DNA of 64,000 nucleotides from contig NZ_JAVAMQ010000001.1 of assembly GCF_030732095.1 (NCBI RefSeq), forward strand, positions 186,001-250,000. The letters are read 5' to 3'. The stretch is from Paracoccus spongiarum (GTDB lineage Bacteria; Pseudomonadota; Alphaproteobacteria; Rhodobacterales; Rhodobacteraceae). Positions 34,275-43,048 of the stretch are shown here, piece after piece. The notes below the pieces were generated by a model. The model worked only from the letters and a program-made list of their open reading frames with translations. It was not told the origin of the DNA and searched no databases. Position numbers and translations under genes: made by a program. The stretch's first letter is position 1. Each line of letters opens with the position of its first letter.

Positions 34275-35290
34275 GCCAGTCGACCCCGAACGCCGTCGAA
34301 TTCGACCGGGTCTGCATCGTCTTCGGCGACGCCCCCGAAAGCGCCCTGCCGCTGATGGACAAGGGGCTGGAACGCGGCCCGATCAAGGCCGAGACCGGGC
34401 AGGTGCTGGGCGTGCATGATTGCAGCATCAATGTCCGCCAGGGCGAGATCCTGGTGCTGATGGGCCTGTCGGGCTCGGGCAAGTCGACGCTGCTGCGCGC
34501 CGTCAACGCGCTGAACGATGTCTGCCGGGGCGAGGTCCGCGTCTGGGACGGCACCCGGATGATCCCGGTCACCGGGGCCGGACGGCGCGACCTGCGCGAC
34601 ATCCGGCTGCGCCATGTGGCGATGGTGTTCCAGCAATTCGGCCTGCTGCCCTGGCGCAGCGTGCGCGAGAATGTCGGGCTGGGGCTGGAACTGGCAGGCA
34701 TGGCGCCGGCCGAGCGTCGCGCCCGCGTGGACCGGCAGCTGGAGACCGTGGGCCTGTCCGAATGGGCCGAACGCAAGGTCGGCGAATTGTCGGGCGGCAT
34801 GCAGCAGCGCGTTGGCCTGGCCCGCGCCTTCGCCACCGAGGCGCCGATCCTGCTGATGGACGAACCCTTCAGCGCGCTGGACCCGCTGATCCGCGCGCGG
34901 CTGCAGGACGAGTTGCTGGAGCTTCAGGCCAAGACCCGGCGCACGATCATCTTCGTCAGCCACGACCTCGACGAGGCGTTCAAGCTGGGCAACCGCATCG
35001 CGCTGATGGAGGGCGGCCGGATCGTGCAGGTCGGCACGGCGCGAGAGATCATCGCCAATCCGGTCAATGACTATGTGGCCGATTTCGTGGCCCACATGAA
35101 CCCGCTTGGCGTGCTGACCGCCGCCGATGTGGCCCAGCCCGGCGAGGCCGAGGGAAACCCCGTGCCGCGCGACATGCCGGTGCGCGAGGTGATGGGGCTG
35201 CTGGCCGATGCCAGCGCGCTGCCCGTCGAGGGCGGCGGCAGGATCACCCGCGACGGCGTGCTGGCCCGGCTGATCGACCCGCGCGGCTGA
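34271..35290 (+). CDS. choV: Choline ABC transporter ATP-binding protein
   Basis: 339 residues. Walker A GLSGSGKST, Q-loop VFQQFGLLPWRSV, signature LSGGMQQRVGLARA, Walker B ILLMDEPFSALDP and switch His in FVSHDLDEAFKLG. The N-terminal extension (NAVEFDRVCIVFGDAPESALPLMD) is characteristic of choline/betaine ProV-like ATPases. The C-terminal part after about residue 275 is a shortened regulatory region, not a full CBS pair. ATGA overlap with choW. Confidence 0.95.
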   Translation: MSQSTPNAVEFDRVCIVFGDAPESALPLMDKGLERGPIKAETGQVLGVHDCSINVRQGEILVLMGLSGSGKSTLLRAVNALNDVCRGEVRVWDGTRMIPVTGAGRRDLRDIRLRHVAMVFQQFGLLPWRSVRENVGLGLELAGMAPAERRARVDRQLETVGLSEWAERKVGELSGGMQQRVGLARAFATEAPILLMDEPFSALDPLIRARLQDELLELQAKTRRTIIFVSHDLDEAFKLGNRIALMEGGRIVQVGTAREIIANPVNDYVADFVAHMNPLGVLTAADVAQPGEAEGNPVPRDMPVREVMGLLADASALPVEGGGRITRDGVLARLIDPRG

Positions 35291-35324
35291 CCGGACCCGC
35301 CCGCCCCGGCCAACCGCCCCCAAC

Positions 35325-35348
35325 CGACCACCCGAACGACCACCCGAC
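35325..35348. repeat. 12-bp tandem repeat between choV and kpsM
   Basis: Two 12-bp units, CGACCACCCGAA and CGACCACCCGAC, within a longer C-rich stretch (35291-35370) that also repeats CGGCCAACCG. The gap separates the convergent choV and kpsM genes. Confidence 0.6.
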
Positions 35349-35385
35349 CCGGCCAACCGACCCGGCAGGGGGCGCGCCCCGGCGC

Positions 35386-36249
35386 CTAGCTGTTCAGCAG
35401 GTCGCGGTGATAGCGGTTCAGCAGCAGCAGCCCGATCGCCATCAGCACCAGCCCAACCGCAAAGACATAGACCGGCGTGACATAGTCGCCCCGGTAGGCG
35501 GGATAGAAGGCACTGCGCATCTGGCCCACCACATGCACCAGCGGGTTGAACCACAGATAGGGCTGGAAGGCGTCGGGGATGTCATCGAAGATGAAGAAGA
35601 TGCAGGACAGCAGGAACAGCGGCCGGGTCACGATCGACCAGACCTGCTGCCACCACGGAAAGGCGGTGAACAGGAAGCAGTTCACCGTCCCCACCCCGAT
35701 CGCCAGCGTGAAGGCCATCGCATAGGCCAGCGCGATCTGCAGCACCTGCGGATCGGTGCGCGTCTCCTGCGTCAGCACGATGATGCTCAGCACCAGATAG
35801 CCGACCAGAAGCTGCGTCACGACGTTGAAGAACACCTTGGCGAGGATCGCGTCCATGAAGGTGACCGCCGGATAGGCCAGCAGCTGCCGTGACTGCCGGA
35901 TCGACTGCGCGACCTTGGTCGACAGGCTCATGAAGGCGAAGAAGGGCACCACGCCGGTCGCGTAGAAGATCGCGAAATTGGTGCCCATCGGCGGCGAGCG
36001 GAAGCCCAGCGAGAAGATCGCCGTCAGCAGCACGATGCCGCCCACCGGCTCGGCGATGGCCCAGAAATACCCCCCCGGCGAACGGCCATAGCTCGTCGCC
36101 ATCTCGCGCAGCACCAGCGCCGAGATGGCGCGCAGGCTGGCAAAGCTGCGCTGGCGATGCACCGGGCGCAGCCGCGGCGTGGCGGCGGGCGTCCCGGCCG
36201 TGCCGGGGGCCGCGCGGGAGGGGATCGAAGGGGCAGGGTTTCGGGACAT
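35386..36249 (-). CDS. Capsular polysaccharide ABC exporter permease (KpsM type)
   Basis: ABC-2 type membrane subunit, 287 residues from the ATG at 36249 (a second start at 36279 is possible). An unusual Pro/Ala-rich N-terminal tail (about 40 residues) precedes ISALVLREMATSYGRSPGGYFWAIAEPVGG, the family hallmark, then six helices and WFNPLVHVVGQMRSAFYPAY, the second hallmark. It likely exports a lipid-linked polysaccharide with the divergent kpsT-type ATPase. No polysaccharide synthesis genes are visible nearby. Confidence 0.9.
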   Translation of the reverse strand: MSRNPAPSIPSRAAPGTAGTPAATPRLRPVHRQRSFASLRAISALVLREMATSYGRSPGGYFWAIAEPVGGIVLLTAIFSLGFRSPPMGTNFAIFYATGVVPFFAFMSLSTKVAQSIRQSRQLLAYPAVTFMDAILAKVFFNVVTQLLVGYLVLSIIVLTQETRTDPQVLQIALAYAMAFTLAIGVGTVNCFLFTAFPWWQQVWSIVTRPLFLLSCIFFIFDDIPDAFQPYLWFNPLVHVVGQMRSAFYPAYRGDYVTPVYVFAVGLVLMAIGLLLLNRYHRDLLNS

Positions 36250-36305
36250 CTGCGCTGCGGCGCCGCCTGTGCTTGTCACGTTCCTGTCAGGGATGGACGC
36301 TGGAA

Positions 36306-36341
36306 CTGTCGCGGCGTCTTATGTATGAGAAACGCCGACAG
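36306..36341. promoter_or_regulatory. Inverted repeat between divergent kpsM- and kpsE-type genes
   Basis: CTGTC..GGCGT (36306-36317) mirrors ACGCCGACAG (36332-36341) with a 2-nt bulge, around a 14-nt AT-richer centre containing TTATGTATGAG. It lies in the 120-bp divergent promoter gap, so it is a candidate operator or leader hairpin. Confidence 0.4.
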
Positions 36342-36369
36342 ATCAACAGAGAGGCGCAGGCGCGCAATC

Positions 36370-38031
36370 ATGTCCGCCCCAGACAGACCCGGAAGGCTGG
36401 CACAGGATGCCGCCGCAGACCGCCTGCCCGCGGATGAGCGCCGCGCGGATGATCGTCCCCCCGAGGACCAGCCGCGCCGGCCCGCCTTCCTGGACCGCCC
36501 CGGACCCCAGGGCCTTGCCGCGCTGCGCGCCAGCGCGCCCGAGGCCGAGGCCGAGGACCGCTGGACCACCGCCACGGGCAACGACGGGGGCGCCGGGGCC
36601 TCCGACGCCGATCCCGATGCAGACCCCGATGGCCGTGCCGGCAGCGGCGGCAGCCGCCGCAACCGGCGGATGCGCAAGAACCAGCGCGCCGCAGCCACGG
36701 CCGCACCCTCCCCCGCGGCGACCCCCGCCCCCGCCGCACCCGCGCCGGACCCCGCGCCGCGGTCCCGCGCCGCGCGCCGCCGCGGCGACGACGACGACGA
36801 GGCGGATGACGCGCCGGCCTCGGGCGCCGACACCCGCCGCGAGAAGGTGCGCCGCCGCCAGGCCGAACGCGAGGCCCGCCGGCTGGCCCGGCCGCAGCCG
36901 GCCGTCCGCCCGCCCGCCAGCCGCGCGCGCTTCGAGCGGCGCCATCTGGGCCTGCTGCTCAGCTTTCTTCTGGTGGTGGTGACGCCGGTCGCGCTCAGCG
37001 GCTGGTATCTCTATGCCCGCGCGGTCGACCAGTATGCCTCGGTCCTCGGCTTCTCGGTGCGCAGCGAATCCGGCCCCTCGTCCAGCGACCTGCTGGGCGG
37101 GCTGACCAGTTCGCTGATCGGCATGACCAGCAGCTCCTCCAGCGACACCGACATCCTCTACAAGTTCATCCAGAGCCGCGACCTCGTCGAACGCATCGAC
37201 AGCCGGCTGGACCTGCGCGCCATCTGGTCGAAGGCGCCGGGCGATCCGGTCTTCGGCTATCGCGGCAACGACTCGCTCGAGGATCTGCTGACCGAATGGG
37301 AACGCAAGGTCCGGGTCTATTACGACAACGGCATGATCGACCTTCGGGTGCTGGCCTTCGACCCGGCCGATGCGCGCAATGTCGCGCAGGCGATCCTGGA
37401 CGAAAGCACGGTGCTGATAAACCAGCTGAACGATGTCGCGCGCGAGGATGCCCTGCGCTATTCGCGCACCGAACTCGACGACGCGCTGGAACGGCTGAAG
37501 CTGGCCCGGCAGGCGGTGACAGAGTTCCGCAACCGTCACCAGCTGGTCGATCCCTCGGCCGATGTGCAGGGCCAGATCGGCGTCGTCAGCTCGTTGCAGC
37601 AGCAGCTGGCCGAAGAGCTGGTCGCGCTGGGCCTGCTGCGCGCCAATGCCCAGCCCGGCGACCAGCGGATCGAACAGGCGCAGCTGCGCATCAGCGTGAT
37701 CCGCGAGCAGATCGAGGCCGAGCGCCAGAAATTCGGATCGGAAACCGCCAGCGGCGAATTGCTGTCCGACCTGGTCGGGCAGTATGAATCGCTGTCGGTC
37801 GACCGCGAGTTCGCCGAACGCACCTATACCGCCGCGCTGGCCGCCCACGACACCGCGCGGGCCGAGGCGGTGCGCCAGTCGCTGTATCTGGCCGCCTATG
37901 TCAAGCCGACCCTGGCGCAAGAGGCCGAATATCCCGAACGCGCCAAGCTGATGCTGATCATCGGCGGCTTCCTTCTGCTGATCTGGGTGGTCGGGCTTCT
38001 GGTGTTCTACAGCCTGCGCGACAGGCGATGA
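36370..38031 (+). CDS. Capsule polysaccharide export inner-membrane protein (KpsE/CtrB type)
   Basis: 553 residues from the ATG at 36370 (an in-frame ATG at 36325 would add 15). About 190 N-terminal residues are disordered: Asp/Pro/Ala-rich, then basic (DDDDEADD, RREKVRRRQAEREARRLARP). A membrane helix (about 198-217, LGLLLSFLLVVVTPVALSGWY), a periplasmic Wzz-like domain with long coiled coils (about 350-500), and a C-terminal helix (KLMLIIGGFLLLIWVVGLLVF) follow. KpsE bridges the ABC exporter and the outer-membrane channel. Typical members are under 400 residues, so the cytoplasmic tail is unusual. The stop overlaps kpsT by 4 nt. Confidence 0.88.
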   Translation: MSAPDRPGRLAQDAAADRLPADERRADDRPPEDQPRRPAFLDRPGPQGLAALRASAPEAEAEDRWTTATGNDGGAGASDADPDADPDGRAGSGGSRRNRRMRKNQRAAATAAPSPAATPAPAAPAPDPAPRSRAARRRGDDDDEADDAPASGADTRREKVRRRQAEREARRLARPQPAVRPPASRARFERRHLGLLLSFLLVVVTPVALSGWYLYARAVDQYASVLGFSVRSESGPSSSDLLGGLTSSLIGMTSSSSSDTDILYKFIQSRDLVERIDSRLDLRAIWSKAPGDPVFGYRGNDSLEDLLTEWERKVRVYYDNGMIDLRVLAFDPADARNVAQAILDESTVLINQLNDVAREDALRYSRTELDDALERLKLARQAVTEFRNRHQLVDPSADVQGQIGVVSSLQQQLAEELVALGLLRANAQPGDQRIEQAQLRISVIREQIEAERQKFGSETASGELLSDLVGQYESLSVDREFAERTYTAALAAHDTARAEAVRQSLYLAAYVKPTLAQEAEYPERAKLMLIIGGFLLLIWVVGLLVFYSLRDRR

Positions 38032-38696
38032 TCCGGCTGCGCAACCTCACCAAGATCTACACCCTGCACGGCCGTCACAAGGTGGTGGCCGACAACATCA
38101 ACGCGGTCTTTCCCACCGGCGTCTCGGTGGCGCTGCTGGGGCGCAACGGCGCGGGCAAGTCCTCGCTGCTGCGGATGATCTCGGGGGCGATGCTGCCGAC
38201 CTCGGGCGAGATCCTGTCCTCGGGCGCGATCAGCTGGCCGGTGGGCTTCGCCGGCTCGTTCCACGCCGAGCTGACGGGCGAGCAGAACTGCCGCTTCGTG
38301 GCGCGGGTCTATGGCGCCGACACCGACGAGGTGCGCGATTTCGTCGAGGATTTCGCCGAGCTGGGCGAACATTTCTACCTGCCGCTGCGCAGCTATTCCT
38401 CGGGGATGAAGTCGCGGCTGTCCTTCGGGCTGTCGATGGCGATTCCCTTCGACACCTATCTGGTGGACGAGGTCTCGGCGGTGGGCGACGCCTCGTTCAA
38501 GGCCAAGTCCAAGCGCGTCTTCAACGCCCGGCTGGCCAATGCCGGCGCGGTCGTGGTGTCGCATTCCATGCGCATGCTGCGCGACAGCTGCGAGGCCGGC
38601 GCGGTGCTGGAGGGCGGCCATCTCAGCTATTACCACGACATCGCGGACGCGATCGACGTGCATCTGGAAAACATGGAACGCGGCATGGTCGGCTGA
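38028..38696 (+). CDS. Capsular polysaccharide ABC exporter ATPase (KpsT type)
   Basis: 222 residues. Walker A LLGRNGAGKSSLLRM, KpsT/Wzt-type ISWPVGFAGSFHAELTGEQN, signature region YSSGMKSRLSFGLSMAI, Walker B TYLVDEVSAVGD (degenerate at the usual DE pair) and switch His in VVSHSMRML. The ATG overlaps the kpsE-type stop. It works with the divergent permease at 35386-36249. Confidence 0.92.
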   Translation: MIRLRNLTKIYTLHGRHKVVADNINAVFPTGVSVALLGRNGAGKSSLLRMISGAMLPTSGEILSSGAISWPVGFAGSFHAELTGEQNCRFVARVYGADTDEVRDFVEDFAELGEHFYLPLRSYSSGMKSRLSFGLSMAIPFDTYLVDEVSAVGDASFKAKSKRVFNARLANAGAVVVSHSMRMLRDSCEAGAVLEGGHLSYYHDIADAIDVHLENMERGMVG

Positions 38697-38717
38697 GGCC
38701 ACCGGGCCGCGCAGGGC

Positions 38718-39557
38718 TCATTCGGTCAGCGGCGCGGGGTCCAGCACCACCACCGTCGGCTGGCGCGGCAGGCTGTCGGCCGAGACGCGCAGTTCGCTGC
38801 CGCCGGCGCGCCGGATCAGGAACTGGCCCGACATGCCGGCCAGGAACGCGCCCAGCCGATCCTGCGAGAACCAGTGCACCGGGATCACCAGCGAACTGCG
38901 CAGCCGGCCGACCACCCGCATCATCGTGCCCAGGTCCATGGTATAGGTGCCATCGACCGGCACCATCAGCACGTCAACGCGGCCCAGCGCGGCATATTGG
39001 CGGTCGTTCGGCTCCTGGTGCAGATGGCCCAGATGGGCGACGCACAGCCCCTCGGCCTCGAAGACGAAGATCGAATTGCCGTGTTCCTCGACGGTGCCGG
39101 GGCCGCGGATGTCGGTGGTGACATTGCGGATCAGCACCTCGCCCAGCGTCAGATGGTGATCGGCGGGCGTGCCGAACTGCTGCTCGGACCAGCCGCGCAG
39201 CACATGGGCGATGCCGTCGACATCGGTGCTCCAATGGCTGGAATGGGCGCGGTTCATCGTGACCACGTCGGGGCGGAACCCGGTCGCCCCCAGATTGCCG
39301 TTGTAGTCGGTGACGATCGACAGCCCGCTTGCGGTCTGGATCAGCACCATCGAATGGCCCAGATAGCTGAGGCGCAGCTCGCCGCCCGGGACCGGATCGG
39401 TCCAGGCGGCGCGGTGCAGGTACTCGATCCCCGGCGCGGCATCGGCGATGGCGATGCAGTGGCTCATCCGGCGCGGCTGCTGCGCCTCGGCGGGTCGCAC
39501 CGGAAGGAGGGCCAGACAGGCAAGGCAGATGGCGGCGATCGCGGTCCTGAACGGCAT
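38718..39557 (-). CDS. Secreted metallo-beta-lactamase-fold protein (UlaG-like)
   Basis: 279 residues from the ATG at 39557; GGGGA is 7 nt upstream, whereas the ATG at 39563 directly abuts it. Signal peptide ending VRPAEAQ. MBL-fold pieces are YLGHSMVLIQTASGLSIVTDYNG, TMNRAHSSHWS in place of the usual HxHxDH, VAHLGHLHQEPND, VDVLMVPVDGTYTMDL and VIPVHWFS. The glycine-His (GHS) entry and IPVHW end match UlaG-like hydrolases. The first metal motif is reduced to H-S-S-H, so metal loading or activity may differ. Substrate unknown. Confidence 0.82.
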   Translation of the reverse strand: MPFRTAIAAICLACLALLPVRPAEAQQPRRMSHCIAIADAAPGIEYLHRAAWTDPVPGGELRLSYLGHSMVLIQTASGLSIVTDYNGNLGATGFRPDVVTMNRAHSSHWSTDVDGIAHVLRGWSEQQFGTPADHHLTLGEVLIRNVTTDIRGPGTVEEHGNSIFVFEAEGLCVAHLGHLHQEPNDRQYAALGRVDVLMVPVDGTYTMDLGTMMRVVGRLRSSLVIPVHWFSQDRLGAFLAGMSGQFLIRRAGGSELRVSADSLPRQPTVVVLDPAPLTE

Positions 39558-39668
39558 CGTCATGTCCCCGGCTGAGAGGCGCAGCATAGCCCCACCCGGC
39601 CTCATCGCCCAAATCCCCCCGCCTCACGTCTGCGTGACCCCGCGCCGCGCCGCCCACCCGCGCGGCGT

Positions 39669-41591
39669 TCAGCCGCGCAGCGCCGCCCGCGCCGCCGCCT
39701 CGCTGTCGAAGATCGTGCCGCGGCGCCCGGCCTCCAGCGTCTCGCCCAGTTGCCGGCGCAGGAAGGCCGATCCGGAATAGCGCGTCACCCGGCCATAGAG
39801 GCGGCGTTCCAGATCGCCGACCATCTCGGCCCAGTCATGGCGCAGCGTCTCGTCGATGCGGGTCAGGTCGTAATTCACCACCACATCGACCCGCCGGCCC
39901 ACCGGCGCCAGCGCGGCCTCGACCGCCGCGCGCACCGCGGCGATGGCGGCACGGTCGCGGATCGCCATCCGCGACAGGTTGATGAACAGCAGGTCCCGGC
40001 CCGCGTCGAACTGCACCCGTCGCGACAGCGGGATCTCCAGCAGGTCGCCGCGCAGGCCCATCGGCGCGTCGGTGAAGATGCGCGCATCCATCGGCCGCGG
40101 CTCGCCCTCGCAGGGCGCAAAGCCCATCAGCGCCAGCACGTCGCGCGCGGGATCGACGCCCGGCGCGACCTCGGCCAGCCGCAGCCCCGCGGGGGTCAGT
40201 TCCAGCACGCAGCGTTCGGTCACGAACAGCACCGGGCGCTGCATCCGCGCCGCCCGAAGCCCCGAGAAGGTGACCTGCTGCACCGCCTCGATGAATTTCC
40301 GCGCCCGCCCCTCCTGCGCGATCCGCAGCGCGCCGCCGCCGGCCTCGACCGCCAGCCCGCCGGCGGTGAAGCTGCCGGCAAAGACCAGCTTGCGGGCGTT
40401 CTGGCTGATATTGATGAAGCCGCCGGCCCCGGCCAGCCGCGTGCCGAAACGGCTGACATTCACATTGCCCTGCCGGTCGGCCTCGGCCATGCCCAGGCAG
40501 GCCATGTCCAGCCCGCCGCCATCGTAGAAGTCGAATTGCTGGTTCTGGGCGATGATCGCCTCGGTGTTGGTCGCGGCGCCGAAATCCAGGCCCGAGGCCG
40601 GCTGGCCGCCGATCACGCCCGGCTCGGCGGTCAGCGTGACGTGGGCCAGCAGGCCTTCCTCGGCGGCGACGGCGGCGACGCCCTCGGGCATGCCGATGCC
40701 CAGGTTCACGACGCCGCCCACCGGCAGCTCGAAGGCGCAGCGGCGGGCGATCACCTTGCGGATGTCCAGCGGCAGCGGCGCGGCGCCATCCTCGGGGGCC
40801 CGGTAGCGGCCGGTGAAATAGCGGTTGTACTGGCTGGCATAGGTCTGCGGATGCAGTTCGGCCGGGGCCTCGACCACCGCATCGACCAACGCGCCCGGGA
40901 TCACCACGTCGCGCGCGCAGAGGCTGCCGCCGGCGACCACCTGATCGACCTGCACGATCACCACGCCACCCGAATTGCGCGCCGCCATCGCCTGCGCCAG
41001 ATTGTCGAGGATCAGCGCCTCGCGCTCCATGGTGATGTTGCCGCGCTCGTCGGCGGTCGAGCCGCGCAGCAGCGCCACATGGATCGGCATGGCGTGATAG
41101 AACAGCCGCTCGGCCCCGCCGATGCTGACCAGCTCGACCAGGTCATCGGTGGCGGCGGCGCTGATCCGGCCGCCCTCGCGGCGCGGATCGACGAAGGTCT
41201 CCAGCCCGACATGGGTCAGCGTGCCGGGCTTGCCCGCGGCGATGTCGCGAAACAGGTGGCTGATGACGCCCTGCGGAAAGTTCCAGCCGGCCAGTTCGCC
41301 CGCCACGGCCCGCGCGGCCAGCGCCGGGATCAGGCCCCAATGCCCGCCGATGATGCGTTCGACCAGCCCCGGCGCGGCCAGCCGGTCCAGCCCGCGCCCC
41401 TTGCCGTCGCCCTGCCCGGCCGCAAACAGCAGCGTCAGCCCGCCCGGCTCGCCGGTCTCGGCGAAACGGTCGGCCAGCGCCTTCAGCAGGCCGTCGGGCA
41501 CCCCCGCGCCGACAAAGCCCGAGGTGGTGACGGTATCGCCGCGATGGACCAGCGCGGCCGCATCGCGCGGCGAGACGACCTTGTTCGGCAT
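39669..41591 (-). CDS. Acyl-CoA:carboxylate CoA-transferase (fused alpha-beta)
   Basis: 640 residues, a head-to-tail fusion of the two CoA-transferase halves as in YdiF or propionate CoA-transferase. The first half starts VSPRDAAALVHRGDTVTTSGFVGAGVPDGLL; the second half has VVNLGIGMPEGVAAVAAEEG and the catalytic Glu region LTAEPGVIGG. It moves CoA between short-chain acids or keto acids. A C-terminal extension (about 520-640, including VDVVVNYDLTRIDETLRHDW) follows the catalytic halves. It stands alone on the minus strand, and the 12-bp array at 41652-41699 lies just upstream. Confidence 0.9.
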   Translation of the reverse strand: MPNKVVSPRDAAALVHRGDTVTTSGFVGAGVPDGLLKALADRFAETGEPGGLTLLFAAGQGDGKGRGLDRLAAPGLVERIIGGHWGLIPALAARAVAGELAGWNFPQGVISHLFRDIAAGKPGTLTHVGLETFVDPRREGGRISAAATDDLVELVSIGGAERLFYHAMPIHVALLRGSTADERGNITMEREALILDNLAQAMAARNSGGVVIVQVDQVVAGGSLCARDVVIPGALVDAVVEAPAELHPQTYASQYNRYFTGRYRAPEDGAAPLPLDIRKVIARRCAFELPVGGVVNLGIGMPEGVAAVAAEEGLLAHVTLTAEPGVIGGQPASGLDFGAATNTEAIIAQNQQFDFYDGGGLDMACLGMAEADRQGNVNVSRFGTRLAGAGGFINISQNARKLVFAGSFTAGGLAVEAGGGALRIAQEGRARKFIEAVQQVTFSGLRAARMQRPVLFVTERCVLELTPAGLRLAEVAPGVDPARDVLALMGFAPCEGEPRPMDARIFTDAPMGLRGDLLEIPLSRRVQFDAGRDLLFINLSRMAIRDRAAIAAVRAAVEAALAPVGRRVDVVVNYDLTRIDETLRHDWAEMVGDLERRLYGRVTRYSGSAFLRRQLGETLEAGRRGTIFDSEAAARAALRG

Positions 41592-41651
41592 GGCTGCCCC
41601 CCTGCTGCGCGGCCCGTCGCGGCCCCGAGGGTCAGCTTAGCGCCCCCGCCC

Positions 41652-41699
41652 CGCCACGCAAGCCGCCACGCAAGCCACCCCGCAAGCCGCCACGCAGGC
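41652..41699. repeat. 12-bp tandem array between DUF2147 and CoA-transferase genes
   Basis: Exactly four 12-bp units of CGCCACGCAAGC: units 1 and 2 identical, unit 3 with two changes, unit 4 with one. It ends 8 bp from the DUF2147 stop codon. Confidence 0.9.
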
Positions 41700-41707
41700 C
41701 GGGGCGT

Positions 41708-42091
41708 TCAGCGGACGCGCACCCAGGTCTGGCTCTTGCAGATCAGCCCGCCCGCGACGCAGCCCGACAGGCTCATCCGGTCGCCGCTGACGCTGGCCTT
41801 GCCCTGATAGATCTTGTCGTTTGCCGGCCGCCACACCTTGCCGGCATAGGCGCCGCCGCCGGCCGGCGCCATGTCGATGACGATCTGGCGGCCCAGATTG
41901 GGCGACTTGTATTCGGCCTTGTCCTTGAAGGTCCGGCTGATGACCCCGCAGAAGGCGCCGCCGCAGGGCGCGATGCTGACATGGGCGAAGGCGCCGTCGT
42001 CGGGCTGGGTCTGCCAGACCCCCTCGATCGGGTCGGCAAGGGCGGCGGTGGCGGCCAGCAGCATCGCGGCGGCGGTGGCGATCAGTCTCAT
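41708..42091 (-). CDS. DUF2147 family secreted protein
   Basis: 127 residues from the ATG at 42091, with GGGAGGAA upstream. Signal peptide ending AALADP. The DUF2147 core is visible: IEGVWQTQPDDGAFAHVSIAPCGGAFCGVIS, IVIDMAPAGGGAYAGKVWRPAND, YQGKASVSGDRMSLSGCVAGGLICKSQTWVRV. Four Cys form two likely disulfides. Function unknown; it probably adopts a small beta-barrel like other members. Confidence 0.9.
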   Translation of the reverse strand: MRLIATAAAMLLAATAALADPIEGVWQTQPDDGAFAHVSIAPCGGAFCGVISRTFKDKAEYKSPNLGRQIVIDMAPAGGGAYAGKVWRPANDKIYQGKASVSGDRMSLSGCVAGGLICKSQTWVRVR

Positions 42092-42230
42092 GGTGTTCCT
42101 CCCGGGGCAAACCGGCGGCGATGTTGCGGCGCGAAGCTTTGCCGAGGCAAGCGTGACGTGAGGTCTTGGCCTTCCCCTTCGCGCCCCGAAATGGCAAAGC
42201 GGGCGCGCAATCACGAATGCAGGTGACCCG

Positions 42231-42947
42231 ATGATCCTCTACCCCGCCATCGACCTCAAGGACGGCAATTGCGTGCGGCTGCTGCGCGGCGACATGGCGG
42301 CGGCCACCGTCTTCGGCAGCGACCCGGCCGCGCAGGCCCGCGCCTTCCAGCAGGCAGGCGCCGAATGGCTGCATCTGGTCGACCTGAACGGCGCCTTCGA
42401 GGGCCGCCCGGTCAATGCCGGCGCGGTCGAGGCGATCCTGGCCGCGATCGACATTCCCGCCCAGCTGGGCGGCGGCATCCGCGACATGGCGACCATCGAA
42501 AGCTGGCTGGGGCGCGGCCTGCGCCGCGTGATCCTCGGCACCGTCGCGGTCGAGAACCCCGATCTCGTGCGCGAGGCCGCGGACGCCTTTCCGGGCCGCA
42601 TCGCGGTGGGCATCGACGCGCGGGCGGGCCGCGTCGCAACGCGCGGCTGGGCGACCGAGACCGACATCACCGCGACCGATCTGGCCCGCCGCTTCGAGGA
42701 TGCGGGCGTGGCCGCGATCATCTATACCGACATCGACCGCGACGGCGCCATGCAGGGGCCGAACGTGGCTGCGACCGAGGCGCTGGCCCGCGCGGTCAGC
42801 ATCCCGGTGATCGCCTCGGGCGGTGTCTCCTCGATGGCCGACCTGCGGGCGCTGTCGGCCACCCGGGTGATCGCCGGGGCGATCTCGGGGCGGGCGCTGT
42901 ATGACGGCGCGCTGGACCTGTCCGAGGCGCTGGCCGGGCTGCGCTGA
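42231..42947 (+). CDS. hisA: Phosphoribosylformimino-5-aminoimidazole carboxamide ribotide isomerase
   Basis: Fourth step of histidine biosynthesis (ProFAR isomerase). 238 residues, TIM barrel. [21 protein letters not shown] with the catalytic Asp, [60 protein letters not shown] with the second Asp, and [14 protein letters not shown] phosphate loop. AGGTGA precedes the ATG. hisF and hisH, usual neighbours, are not here; lepA follows. Confidence 0.97.
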   Translation: MILYPAIDLKDGNCVRLLRGDMAAATVFGSDPAAQARAFQQAGAEWLHLVDLNGAFEGRPVNAGAVEAILAAIDIPAQLGGGIRDMATIESWLGRGLRRVILGTVAVENPDLVREAADAFPGRIAVGIDARAGRVATRGWATETDITATDLARRFEDAGVAAIIYTDIDRDGAMQGPNVAATEALARAVSIPVIASGGVSSMADLRALSATRVIAGAISGRALYDGALDLSEALAGLR

Positions 42948-43048
42948 CCGGCCCGGCGCGGGGTGCGGCGACGGGTGCGCCGGAGCCGGTGCCGGGCGGC
43001 GCGCGAAAGCCCCTTTTCGCGCGCCCTGCGCCCTTGTATAGCGCGCCC

